From the NCBI GenBank assembly GCA_000193795.2, contig AEPI01000128.1, positions 1-14,424 on the forward strand: 14,424 bases of DNA. Reading direction: 5' to 3'. Made by a program: the position numbers and the translations under genes. The notes under the pieces were generated by a model that was given only the letters and a program-made list of their open reading frames with translations, ran no database searches and was not told the DNA's origin. This document shows, one piece after another, positions 6,697-13,179 of this stretch (the first letter of the stretch is position 1; each line of letters starts with the position of its first letter). This stretch comes from Neisseria lactamica NS19. Lineage in GTDB: Bacteria > Pseudomonadota > Gammaproteobacteria > Burkholderiales > Neisseriaceae.

Positions 6697-6995
6697 CACA
6701 TATTCCCTGTCAAATCGTTCAAAATAAAAGTCTGCCCCGACACGGTCAGATATTCGTTACGCAAAGCCCCCACCTCGGCTTCGTCAAAAAACAGCCCGAT
6801 GCGGTCTTTGACCACGCGCCAATACTGGGGGATTTCCGTTTGGGCAAACGGCGACAGGACGCAGTTTTCCATCCCGTCTTGCAATTTGACGGCAAAACGC
6901 CCGCTCTGCGGCCGCGCCTCCGACTCGTCGTCGGCAAGCAGGATGAAAAAGCCTATATGCCGCCCCGATTGGTCGTGAATACTGAAATAATGCAT
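6696..6995 (-). CDS. Conserved small hypothetical protein (99 aa)
   Basis: I do not recognise a family. The protein is soluble-looking, mildly acidic, with no signal peptide and only a short hydrophobic strand (FFILLA) near residue 17. It contains one cysteine and a pattern of alternating strands. The case for a real gene is its ATG with a strong purine-rich GGGGGA site 3 nt upstream, and its exact TGATG overlap with ccoS, which makes it the first gene of the ccoS-lplT run. Involvement in respiratory assembly is possible only by association. A DUS lies 21 nt upstream of the start. Confidence 0.75.
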   Translation of the reverse strand: MHYFSIHDQSGRHIGFFILLADDESEARPQSGRFAVKLQDGMENCVLSPFAQTEIPQYWRVVKDRIGLFFDEAEVGALRNEYLTVSGQTFILNDLTGNM

Positions 6996-7015
6996 AAATC
7001 CCCCATCCGCCTTTT

Positions 7016-7027
7016 TTCAGACGGCAT
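7016..7027 (-). repeat. DNA uptake sequence in the ackA divergent region
   Basis: Perfect 12-mer TTCAGACGGCAT upstream of the 99-residue hypothetical gene. Single copy, not part of a hairpin pair. Confidence 0.93.
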
Positions 7028-7190
7028 CAACTAGAAACAGGGCGAATGTACCGGTTCGGACAGGAAAAACGCAAAAAAAAATCCCCTCGGAAATACCGGC
7101 ACGCCGCATATTCCCTTTTCCGTCAAAATGCCCGACTTCCACCATTTTCACGCAAACTCTCGATTAAGCCAAGCAATTGCAAAGATTTTT

Positions 7191-7199
7191 TGCTAGAAT
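7191..7199 (+). promoter_or_regulatory. Candidate extended -10 promoter for ackA
   Basis: TGCTAGAAT matches an extended -10 (TGN followed by TAGAAT). The -35 position (7171-7176, AAGCAA) is weak and overlaps a GCAATTGC palindrome at 7174-7181. A start near 7206 would give a leader of about 130 nt before the ackA ATG. Confidence 0.5.
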
Positions 7200-7205
7200 A
7201 GCCTG

Positions 7206-7335
7206 CTTCTTTTATCAACCGTTTCAGACGGTCCCACTACCTTCCCGCCAAGGAAGGCAAAACGGATTCGGCACGGAGTCCGGTTAGTATCCGCGTCCGA
7301 TTCCCATGCCGTCTGAAACTTTCCGGAGTAAGAAA
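7206..7335 (+). promoter_or_regulatory. Structured ackA 5' leader
   Basis: The stretch between the predicted promoter and the ackA start has no open frame but several hairpins: CCGT/ACGG around a degenerate DUS (7220-7231), CCTTCC/GGAAGG at 7240-7257, and CGGATT/AGTCCG at 7263-7282. The last can be replaced by a longer pairing between 7274 and about 7299. A perfect DUS follows at 7306-7317, and the Shine-Dalgarno GGAG is at 7325-7328. I recognise no riboswitch class. Confidence 0.4.
7306..7317 (+). repeat. DNA uptake sequence in the ackA leader
   Basis: Perfect ATGCCGTCTGAA. Its ATG opens the ackA frame 10 codons early, but it has no Shine-Dalgarno, and translation from here would only add DUS-encoded residues. 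Confidence 0.95.
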
Positions 7336-8532
7336 ATGTCCCAAAAATTAATCTTGGTTTTGAACTGCGGCAGCTCGTCCCTCAAAGGCGCGGTCTTAGA
7401 TAACGGCAGCGGCGAAGTCCTGCTGAGCTGCCTTGCCGAAAAACTCAACCTGCCCGATGCCTACATTACGTTCAAAGTCAACGGCGAAAAACACAAAGTC
7501 GATTTGTCCGCACATCCCGACCACACCGGCGCGGTCGAAGCCCTGATGGAAGAACTCAAAGCCCACAATCTCGACAGCCGCATCGGCGCTATCGGCCACC
7601 GCGTCGTCAGCGGCGGCGAACTGTACAGCGAATCCATCCTCGTTGACGACGAAGTCATCGCCGGCATCGAAAAATGCATCCCGCTCGCCCCTCTGCACAA
7701 CCCCGCCCACCTTTTGGGTCTGCGTGCCGCACAAAGCATTTTCAAAGGTCTGCCCAACGTCGTCGTTTTCGACACCGCCTTCCACCAAACCATGCCGGAA
7801 CACGCCTACAAATACGCCGTTCCGCAGGAATACTATGAAAAATACGGACTGCGCCGCTACGGTGCGCACGGTACGAGCTACCGCTATGTTGCCGACGAAA
7901 CCGCACGCTTTCTCGGCAAAGACAAAAAAGATTTGCGTATGGTCATCGCCCACCTGGGCAACGGCGCGTCCATCACAGCCGTCGCCAACGGCGAATCACG
8001 CGATACCAGCATGGGTCTGACACCGCTGGAAGGGCTGGTAATGGGTACGCGCAGCGGCGACATCGATCCTTCCGTATTCGGCTTCCTCGCCGAAAACGCC
8101 AATATGGGCATTACCCAAATCACCGAAATGCTGAACAAAAAATCCGGCCTGCTCGGCATTTCCGGTCTGTCCAACGACTGCCGCACCATTGAAGAAGAAG
8201 CCGCCAAGGGGCATAAAGGCGCGAAATTGGCCTTGGATATGTTTATCTACCGCCTTGCCAAATACATCGGCAGTATGGCGGTTGCCGCCGGCGGGCTGGA
8301 TGCCTTGGTCTTCACCGGCGGTATCGGCGAAAACTCCGACATCATCCGCGAACGCGTACTGGATCACCTGGGCTTCCTCGGTCTGAAAGCCGACCGCGAG
8401 GCCAACCTGAAGGCACGCTTCGGCAACGCCGGCGTGATTACCACTGCCGACAGCCAAGCCGTCGCCGTGGTCATTCCGACCAACGAAGAATTGATGATTG
8501 CACACGATACCGCCCGTTTGAGCGGTTTGTAA
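7336..8532 (+). CDS. ackA: Acetate kinase
   Basis: Converts acetyl phosphate and ADP to acetate and ATP in the Pta-AckA overflow pathway; cytosolic. The 398-residue product has the family length. VLNCGSSSLK at 8-17 is acetate kinase signature 1. RRYGAHGTSYRYV carries the catalytic histidine (signature 2), LGNGASITA and TPLEGLVMGTRSGDIDP follow, and FTGGIGENS and PTNEELMIA form the C-terminal part of the active site. ATG 7336 is chosen over 7306 because GGAG lies 7 nt upstream and the protein then starts at the conserved N-terminus. It is transcribed alone: a promoter and long leader upstream and a strong terminator at 8551-8580. pta is not in the window. Confidence 0.98.
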   Translation: MSQKLILVLNCGSSSLKGAVLDNGSGEVLLSCLAEKLNLPDAYITFKVNGEKHKVDLSAHPDHTGAVEALMEELKAHNLDSRIGAIGHRVVSGGELYSESILVDDEVIAGIEKCIPLAPLHNPAHLLGLRAAQSIFKGLPNVVVFDTAFHQTMPEHAYKYAVPQEYYEKYGLRRYGAHGTSYRYVADETARFLGKDKKDLRMVIAHLGNGASITAVANGESRDTSMGLTPLEGLVMGTRSGDIDPSVFGFLAENANMGITQITEMLNKKSGLLGISGLSNDCRTIEEEAAKGHKGAKLALDMFIYRLAKYIGSMAVAAGGLDALVFTGGIGENSDIIRERVLDHLGFLGLKADREANLKARFGNAGVITTADSQAVAVVIPTNEELMIAHDTARLSGL

Positions 8533-8550
8533 GATTCAATCCGCACGCAA

Positions 8551-8580
8551 GCTGCTTTCGGAAACGGAGGCAGTTTTTTT
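8551..8580 (+). terminator. Rho-independent terminator of ackA
   Basis: CTGCTTTCG (8552-8560), a GAAA tetraloop, and CGGAGGCAG (8565-8573) form a 9-bp stem with two G:U pairs, followed by seven T residues. It starts 19 nt past the stop codon. This is the clearest non-DUS terminator in the window. Confidence 0.9.
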
Positions 8581-8658
8581 CTGCCCCCGATGTCCGGACA
8601 ATACGGCACTTTATACCGCCAAGGCATTGCCGTTTGCCGGCACTCATCACGGTACGGC

Positions 8659-8765
8659 GACTGACTATTTTTTAATCAGTTTATTATTTTCTATAAAATA
8701 CATATTCTTAAAACATTTATCCACAAAAGGTACACACGCCGGCGAACACTTCCTGTGTTTACTTT
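8659..8765. repeat. Unrecognised ~107-bp AT-rich repeat, copy B1 (ackA-dsbD gap)
   Basis: First of a tandem pair. It begins with the same 16-mer GACTGACTATTTTTTA as copy A and has the same 42-nt spacing to a perfect DnaA-box 9-mer, TTATCCACA at 8717-8725. GTACACA follows with its CACA 11 bp after the first, and TGTGTTT is at the conserved position (8754-8760). The spacer is very AT-rich, with TATAAAAT inside. A short reading frame across this stretch (8627-8818) looks fortuitous. Confidence 0.72.
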
Positions 8766-8766
8766 G

Positions 8767-8873
8767 TATTGCCTATTTTTTCATCAATTATTTTTTATGC
8801 TTTATTTTCAAAGGGTAAACCTGCTTATACACACGATTTTCACATCTTCGGGCGGTTTCCGTGTGTATGGCGG
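8767..8873. repeat. Unrecognised ~107-bp AT-rich repeat, copy B2 (tandem to B1)
   Basis: Lies exactly 108 bp after B1, box to box. The start is diverged (12 of 16 to GACTGACTATTTTTTA), but the spacer matches copy A at 25 of 42 positions and the right part at 32 of 49 without gaps. TTATACACA at 8825-8833 is a perfect DnaA-box 9-mer. ATACACACG (8827-8835) and CGTGTGTAT (8860-8868) form a perfect 9-bp inverted repeat around a 24-nt loop. It ends 20 nt before the dsbD terminator. Confidence 0.72.
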
Positions 8874-8893
8874 GCATTGTCCTGCCAAATAAA

Positions 8894-8919
8894 ATGCCGT
8901 CTGAACGTTCAGACGGCAT
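8894..8919 (-). terminator. Inverted DUS pair terminating dsbD
   Basis: Two perfect 12-mer DUS arms (8894-8905 and 8908-8919) are separated by only 2 nt, followed on the minus strand by TTTT. It lies 14 nt past the dsbD stop and probably also backs up termination of ackA from the other side. Confidence 0.88.
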
Positions 8920-8933
8920 TTGAAACATCGGAA

Positions 8934-10739
8934 TCAGCGGTTCTGCTCATACCATTCGATAAACTTGTCGGCTTTGACAAAACCCAACAGCGGTTCGCTG
9001 CGGCTGCCGTCTGCGCGGACGACAAACACGCCCGGCGGCCCGAACAGACCGTATTCTCTCAACAATGCCTGATGTTCGGGCGTGTTGGCGGTTACGTCGA
9101 TTTGGAAAAAGCGTTCCATATCGACAGCCTGATGCACTTCCGGCTGATTGAGCGTGTATGCCGCCATTTCTTTGCAGGAAATGCACCAATCGGCATAAAA
9201 ATCCAAAACGACGGGTTTATCGGGATGTTCTTTCAACGCCGTATCCATCGCTGCCCTCAGCGCGGCAGTATCGGCAAACATTTTGCCGTGTTCCGAAGAT
9301 TTGCCTGCTTCAGCCGGCGGATTGAGGGTCAGGAAATGGTGCAGCGCGGTCGTTTTCCCATTTGCACTCTGCCAGCCGAACCACGCGCCGCCAATCAGCA
9401 ATATGCCGCCCAACACATACGCCGCCGCTTTCAGACGGCGTTTCTGCCTGTTCGCCTTACGCAAAAGCATACAGGCGGGAATCAGCATCAACAGGGTATA
9501 AAGCGCGATTACCGGGTAATAGGGCAAATGCGGCGTGGCGAGGTAAACGGCGACGGCAAGCAGGATGAAGCCGAATGCGTACTTGACGGCGTTCATCCAA
9601 TCGCCTGCCTTAGGCAGGATATGTCCGCCGAACGTGCCGATGGCAATCAGCGGAACTCCGGTGCCGAGTGCCAAAGTGTAAAGTGCCAAACCGCCCAAAA
9701 CCGCATCGCCCGTCTGACCGATGTAGCCCAAGGCAAATGCCAGCGGCGGGGCGACGCACGGCCCGACAATCAGCGCGGACAGAATGCCCATAATAAAGAC
9801 GGAAACGATTTTACCGCCTGAAAGTTTGCTGCTCTGGTTTTGGAAATACGACTGCACGGTGTTGGGAAGCTGGATATTGAACAGCCCGAACATAGACAGT
9901 GCCAAGACGACCATCAAAGCCGATGCCGCCAACACGACCCAAGCCTGCTGCAACCATACGGTCAGCAGCGCGCCCGTCAGTCCGGCAACAATGCCGACCA
10001 GCGTATAAGTCAGAGCCAAACCCTGAACATAAACGACGGACAGCACAAACGCCCGCGCCTTGCCCGCCTTTTTGTCGCCGACCACGATACTGGAAACAAT
10101 CGGCAACAGGGGATACATACAGGCGGTAAAACTCAGACCCAAACCGGCGAGAAAAAACGCCAAAAGATTGGCGTTGAGCGTATCCCAAGACAGCTTGAAA
10201 CGGCTGTCGCCGCCCTCATCCCCTTTCGGGGGCGGCAACGCCCCGCTGCCGTTTTGAGAGGAAGGCTGCAAAAAGCGGTCTTTGGCGGATGCCGGTTCGT
10301 CGGTTTGCGGATGGTAAGTGCCGTTGCCGGAAATATCAAACCCGGTATCCACGGGCGGATAGCACACGCCGGCTTCGGCACAGCCCTGATAGGTCAAAAC
10401 CAATTTATACGGTTCGCCGACAGCCTTTGCATAAGGAAAGGCAACCTGCGCTTCGTGATGGTAAACCGTCTGTCTGCCGAAAAACTCGTCTTCCTTCTCT
10501 TCACCCTTGCTGAAAGAAGGCTGTCCCAACAAATCCGCCGGATCGGTCTTGCCGACGATTTTCGCCTGATACATATAGTATCCGTCGGCAATCTTGAAAC
10601 GGACGTTCACACCGTCGTCGGCAACAGCAAGCTCCGGCACGAATGCCTTTTCCGGCGGCAGCAGTTCGTTCGCATCCAGCGCGAAAGCCCGTCCGCACAA
10701 CATCAAAAATACGGCGAACAGGCAAATCAGTTTTTTCAT
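8934..10739 (-). CDS. dsbD: Thiol:disulfide interchange protein DsbD
   Basis: Inner-membrane electron conduit moving reducing power from cytosolic thioredoxin to periplasmic partners. It has 601 residues from ATG 10739, with a cleavable signal peptide (about 1-20, ending GRAFA). The periplasmic alpha domain carries the Cys pair C120/C126 (YQGCAEAGVCYPPV). The central membrane domain has about eight spans with the two redox cysteines in ACMYP (C207) and GPCVAP (C328). The C-terminal thioredoxin-like gamma domain has WCISCK (C519/C522). A Gly/Pro-rich linker near 160-180 separates alpha and membrane domains. The frame opens earlier with a TTG at 10760, but ATG 10739 gives the signal peptide. 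It is divergent from the DUF4336 fragment. In meningococcus dsbD is reported to be under MisR/MisS control. Confidence 0.97.
   Translation of the reverse strand: MKKLICLFAVFLMLCGRAFALDANELLPPEKAFVPELAVADDGVNVRFKIADGYYMYQAKIVGKTDPADLLGQPSFSKGEEKEDEFFGRQTVYHHEAQVAFPYAKAVGEPYKLVLTYQGCAEAGVCYPPVDTGFDISGNGTYHPQTDEPASAKDRFLQPSSQNGSGALPPPKGDEGGDSRFKLSWDTLNANLLAFFLAGLGLSFTACMYPLLPIVSSIVVGDKKAGKARAFVLSVVYVQGLALTYTLVGIVAGLTGALLTVWLQQAWVVLAASALMVVLALSMFGLFNIQLPNTVQSYFQNQSSKLSGGKIVSVFIMGILSALIVGPCVAPPLAFALGYIGQTGDAVLGGLALYTLALGTGVPLIAIGTFGGHILPKAGDWMNAVKYAFGFILLAVAVYLATPHLPYYPVIALYTLLMLIPACMLLRKANRQKRRLKAAAYVLGGILLIGGAWFGWQSANGKTTALHHFLTLNPPAEAGKSSEHGKMFADTAALRAAMDTALKEHPDKPVVLDFYADWCISCKEMAAYTLNQPEVHQAVDMERFFQIDVTANTPEHQALLREYGLFGPPGVFVVRADGSRSEPLLGFVKADKFIEWYEQNR
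9430..9439 (-). repeat. DNA uptake sequence (10-mer) within dsbD
   Basis: Core TTCAGACGGC inside the dsbD coding sequence, between the last transmembrane span and the gamma domain. Confidence 0.85.
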
Positions 10740-10754
10740 AATCGAATCCGTTTC

Positions 10755-10771
10755 AGACAAATAATTTGTCT
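10755..10771. promoter_or_regulatory. Perfect 17-bp palindrome at the dsbD promoter (candidate operator)
   Basis: AGACAAAT-A-ATTTGTCT is an 8-1-8 perfect inverted repeat. It lies 2 nt downstream of the dsbD -10 hexamer (10774-10779 on the minus strand) and so covers the predicted transcription start, a classic repressor position. The binding protein is unknown. Confidence 0.55.
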
Positions 10772-10773
10772 AC

Positions 10774-10802
10774 ATTATAAAAGGTAAGGTTGACGGTAAG
10801 AT
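10774..10802 (-). promoter_or_regulatory. Candidate dsbD promoter
   Basis: Minus-strand TATAAT is perfect at 10779-10774. The -35 position near 10797-10802 reads ATCTTA, a poor match, which suggests a need for an activator. A TTATGTAAAA stretch at 10808-10817, just upstream, resembles the TGTAA-centred sites I recall for MisR; this is a weak match. Confidence 0.5.
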
Positions 10803-10818
10803 TTAATTTATGTAAAAC
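10790..10818 (+). promoter_or_regulatory. Candidate promoter for the DUF4336 fragment
   Basis: TTGACG (10790-10795) is followed after 17 nt by TAAAAC (10813-10818). The -35 is good and the -10 is mediocre. It overlaps the upstream region of the divergent dsbD promoter, so the two may compete. Confidence 0.35.
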
Positions 10819-10882
10819 CCCCATTGTCCCAGCCTATACGCATTTTTGCCGAACACATGCAGTAAAAACGAAGGAGTAGTAA

Positions 10883-11221
10883 ATGATGTCAAGACCAGCT
10901 CTTTCTCTTTATGCACCATTGTATACACTAAAGGAAGTTGATCAAAATATCTGGATAGTAGACGGTGATTTGATTCAAATGGATATGAAGGTCTTCAAAC
11001 TACCTTTTCAGACACGTATGACGGTGGTTAAGTTAAATGATGGCAAACTCTGGATTCATTCTCCTATCGCGCCAAACGAGGAGCTCTTTACTGAACTGGA
11101 TGCTATGGGCAGAGTCGCTTACCTGATTTCTCCAAATAAGATTCACTATGCTTATATTACAGATTGGAAAAAAAGATATCCTCATGCGCAAACATGGTCT
11201 AGTCAACGATATAATAATTAA
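10883..11221 (+). pseudogene. DUF4336 family protein, C-terminally truncated
   Basis: The 112-residue product begins like a normal DUF4336 protein: LYAPLYTLKEVDQNIWIVDG, then PFQTRMTVVKLNDGKLWIHSPI, then VAYLISPNKIHYAYITDWKKRYPHA. Full members of this metallo-hydrolase-like family are roughly twice as long, so only the N-terminal half is present. Similarity stops near residue 105, after which a few unrelated codons lead to a stop at 11219-11221. An intact start and an AAGGAG site 6 nt upstream suggest it may still be translated. G+C is low (32-48% in two sampled 60-nt lines) relative to flanking genes, and there is no DUS. ATG 10886 is a possible alternative start. The function of the family is unknown to me. 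Confidence 0.7.
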
Positions 11222-11234
11222 GAGAGAAAACAAA

Positions 11235-11789
11235 ATGAGAGTACCAACTTATATTAAAGAAGAAAATTACAATATAATAAATATAGATGATACATTTACA
11301 AGTATTAGTATTTGCAACAACTTAGAAAGTTTAAATACCAACGAACTGTATGAAATTTATTTTTATGGTTCACTTTTTGAAGAATATATGATTTGTGGTA
11401 TGTATGATGAAAAAAATGAGATTAGCAATCCTTGCATGATAGTAGCAAAATGTATACATACAGGAAAAGAAATTTTACTCTATGATGAAGCTAAATATGG
11501 ATACAACCCTATGTTCTGTGATGAGATAAATTTAGAAGATATCAAAAAACGTCGACTTTCTAAATTAGAAATTCCAAACTCTAAAATTGAAATAGATTTT
11601 ACCTATAGCATTGATTTTGATGAAGAGAAAGAAGATTTTGAATTTGATGAAGATGACTTTACAGAAACTATTAACGGAGAAAAAATTTCTTTTGAAGAAG
11701 TGAAGAGAAATGGATTTGATTATATAAAAATTACTGCTATAGACGAACTAGATACCAAAAGGGTTATCTGTGAGTTAGAACTTGCATAA
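11235..11789 (+). CDS. Hypothetical acidic protein, possible orphan immunity protein
   Basis: I recognise no family. The 184-residue product is strongly acidic (by my count 43 Asp/Glu against 19 Lys/Arg), with an acidic run near 128-142 (DEEKEDFEFDEDDF), six cysteines, and no signal peptide or membrane segment. G+C is about 23-25% in two sampled 60-nt lines, far below its neighbours, with AT-ending codons throughout: a clear sign of transfer from an AT-rich source. The start at 11235 has AAGAGAG upstream; the frame runs open to 11148, but that overlaps the DUF4336 fragment. Small, acidic, AT-rich and orphaned is the usual look of immunity proteins of polymorphic toxin systems, but no toxin gene is present, so this is only a guess. 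DUF1841 follows after 11 nt. Confidence 0.72.
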   Translation: MRVPTYIKEENYNIINIDDTFTSISICNNLESLNTNELYEIYFYGSLFEEYMICGMYDEKNEISNPCMIVAKCIHTGKEILLYDEAKYGYNPMFCDEINLEDIKKRRLSKLEIPNSKIEIDFTYSIDFDEEKEDFEFDEDDFTETINGEKISFEEVKRNGFDYIKITAIDELDTKRVICELELA

Positions 11790-11800
11790 GTTTATTAATT

Positions 11801-12271
11801 ATGTACGATGTAAACACTCGCGATGTCCGCCGCTTTTTCGCCCGCGTGTGGCAGCAGAGGCTCAATCCGCTGCAATTGGGCGCGTTGGAACAGAAAGCCC
11901 TCCGCATTGCCGAAGCCCATCCCGAATACCACCGTTATCTCGAACATATCGAAGACTATCTGGACACCGACTGGCTGCCGGAAAACGGCGAAAGCAACCC
12001 CTTCCTGCATATGTCGCTGCATTTGTCCGTCCAAGAACAGGCGGGCATAGACCAGCCGCACGGCATACGCGCCATCCATCAGGCACTGTGCGCCAAACGC
12101 GACTGGCCGGAAGCCGAACACGAAATGATGGAAGCACTGGCGGAAACACTGTGGACGGCGCAACGCTACGGCACCGGTTTGGATGTCAATTTCTACATGA
12201 CCCGGCTGCGCAAACTCATCGGCTTGGGCGCAGAGGATCAGGCCAGATTGAACCCGCATGAAATCGCCTGA
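11801..12271 (+). CDS. DUF1841 family protein
   Basis: Conserved proteobacterial protein of 156 residues and unknown function. It begins MYDVNTRDVRRFFARVW and contains the family's HPEYHRYLE and NPFLHMSLHLSVQEQ near the middle, then GIRAIHQAL and EAEHEMMEALAETLWTAQR. It looks cytosolic and largely helical, with normal neisserial G+C. No Shine-Dalgarno is visible: the bases before the ATG (AAGTTTATTAATT) belong to the AT-rich DNA on the left. Translation may rely on coupling to the upstream gene, whose stop lies 11 nt away. A DUS-pair terminator follows at 12292. Confidence 0.92.
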   Translation: MYDVNTRDVRRFFARVWQQRLNPLQLGALEQKALRIAEAHPEYHRYLEHIEDYLDTDWLPENGESNPFLHMSLHLSVQEQAGIDQPHGIRAIHQALCAKRDWPEAEHEMMEALAETLWTAQRYGTGLDVNFYMTRLRKLIGLGAEDQARLNPHEIA

Positions 12272-12291
12272 CCATACCGACCGCCTGAAAA

Positions 12292-12329
12292 ATGCCGTCT
12301 GAAGCGAGACAACCCCTTTCAGACGGCAT
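12292..12329. terminator. Inverted DUS pair, bidirectional terminator (DUF1841 / hpnC)
   Basis: Perfect 12-mer arms at 12292-12303 and 12318-12329 with a 14-nt loop, between two convergent genes. It lies 20 nt past the DUF1841 stop and 14 nt past the hpnC stop. Confidence 0.88.
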
Positions 12330-12343
12330 TCATTTTCTCCAAA

Positions 12344-13156
12344 TTATTTCCACAACGCCTTTTTCAGCATAATCAACCAATCCTTCTTATCCAAAACCGG
12401 ACGTTGTGCAAACACATCGTAGCCGCACGCGTCCAGTTTCTGCAAAATCAACTGCGCCCCCAACACAATCATACGGAGTTCCAAACCGATACGCCCTTTC
12501 AATTCGCGCGCCAAAGGCGAACCCGCCTTCAACATGCGGAACGCACGCCGGCACTCATACGCCATCAGCCGCTGAAACGCCGCATCCGCCCTACCCTCCG
12601 CAATCTGTCCTTCGGAAACGCCGAATTTCGCCAAATCGTCCTGCGGGATATAAACCCTGCCCTTTTGCCAATCTACAGCCACATCCTGCCAAAAATTCAC
12701 CAGTTGCAAAGCCGTACAGATGCCGTCGCTTTGCGCCACGCCCACCGCATCCGTTTTCCCGTACAAAGCCAGCATAATGCGTCCGACAGGGTTGGCGGAA
12801 CGCCGGCAATAATCGGCCAGCTCGCCGAAATGCGCGTACCGCGTTTTGACCACATCCTGCGAAAACGCCGAAAGCAAATCATAAAACGGCTGCAAATCCA
12901 AACCGAACGGCACAACCGCCTCGGCATCCAATCGGGCAATCAAAGGATGCGCCGGCCTGCCGCCCGATGCCAACACGTCCAACTCGCGCCGCAAACCCTC
13001 CAGCTCCGCCAACCTGACTTCAGACGGCATACAGCCCTCGTCCGCCATATCGTCCGCCGTCCGCGCAAACGCATACACCGCGTGAACCGGCTTCCTCAAA
13101 CGGCGCGGCAAAATTACCGAACCGACAGGAAAATTTTCATAATGTCCGACCGACAT
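12344..13156 (-). CDS. hpnC: Squalene/phytoene synthase family protein, HpnC type
   Basis: Predicted trans-isoprenyl diphosphate synthase of 270 residues. The N-terminus HYENFPVGSVILPRRLRKPVHAV is the HpnC pattern, not HpnD. The first Asp-rich motif is DDMAD at 35-39 and the second is DVAVD at 158-162 in NFWQDVAVDWQKGRVYIP. In the HpnCDE pathway HpnC turns presqualene diphosphate into hydroxysqualene; hpnD and hpnE are not in the window. The open frame extends to 13243, but those codons cross the slyD terminator. ATG 13156 has GGAG 5 nt upstream; ATG 13171 is the alternative. A DUS lies inside it at 13019-13030. Confidence 0.85.
   Translation of the reverse strand: MSVGHYENFPVGSVILPRRLRKPVHAVYAFARTADDMADEGCMPSEVRLAELEGLRRELDVLASGGRPAHPLIARLDAEAVVPFGLDLQPFYDLLSAFSQDVVKTRYAHFGELADYCRRSANPVGRIMLALYGKTDAVGVAQSDGICTALQLVNFWQDVAVDWQKGRVYIPQDDLAKFGVSEGQIAEGRADAAFQRLMAYECRRAFRMLKAGSPLARELKGRIGLELRMIVLGAQLILQKLDACGYDVFAQRPVLDKKDWLIMLKKALWK
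13019..13030 (-). repeat. DNA uptake sequence (12-mer) within hpnC
   Basis: Perfect TTCAGACGGCAT inside the coding sequence, read as part of the protein just after the first Asp-rich motif. Confidence 0.95.
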
Positions 13157-13179
13157 ACCTTCTCCATCCATCAAACAAA

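Noticed and set aside
8627..8818. 63-residue plus-strand frame between ackA and dsbD
   Set aside because: It spans the AT-rich repeat units B1 and B2, has no Shine-Dalgarno, and its hydrophobic Phe/Leu/Ile-rich product is what poly-T and AT-rich DNA gives by chance.
8717..8833. A chromosomal replication origin, suggested by DnaA boxes next to AT-rich DNA
   Set aside because: Only two boxes lie here, far apart. No dnaA, dnaN or other origin-linked genes are nearby, and the same unit occurs upstream of dnaQ. A dispersed repeat explains it better.
8769..9821. 350-residue plus-strand frame opposite dsbD
   Set aside because: It is antisense to the DsbD gamma and membrane domains, whose redox motifs are intact on the minus strand.
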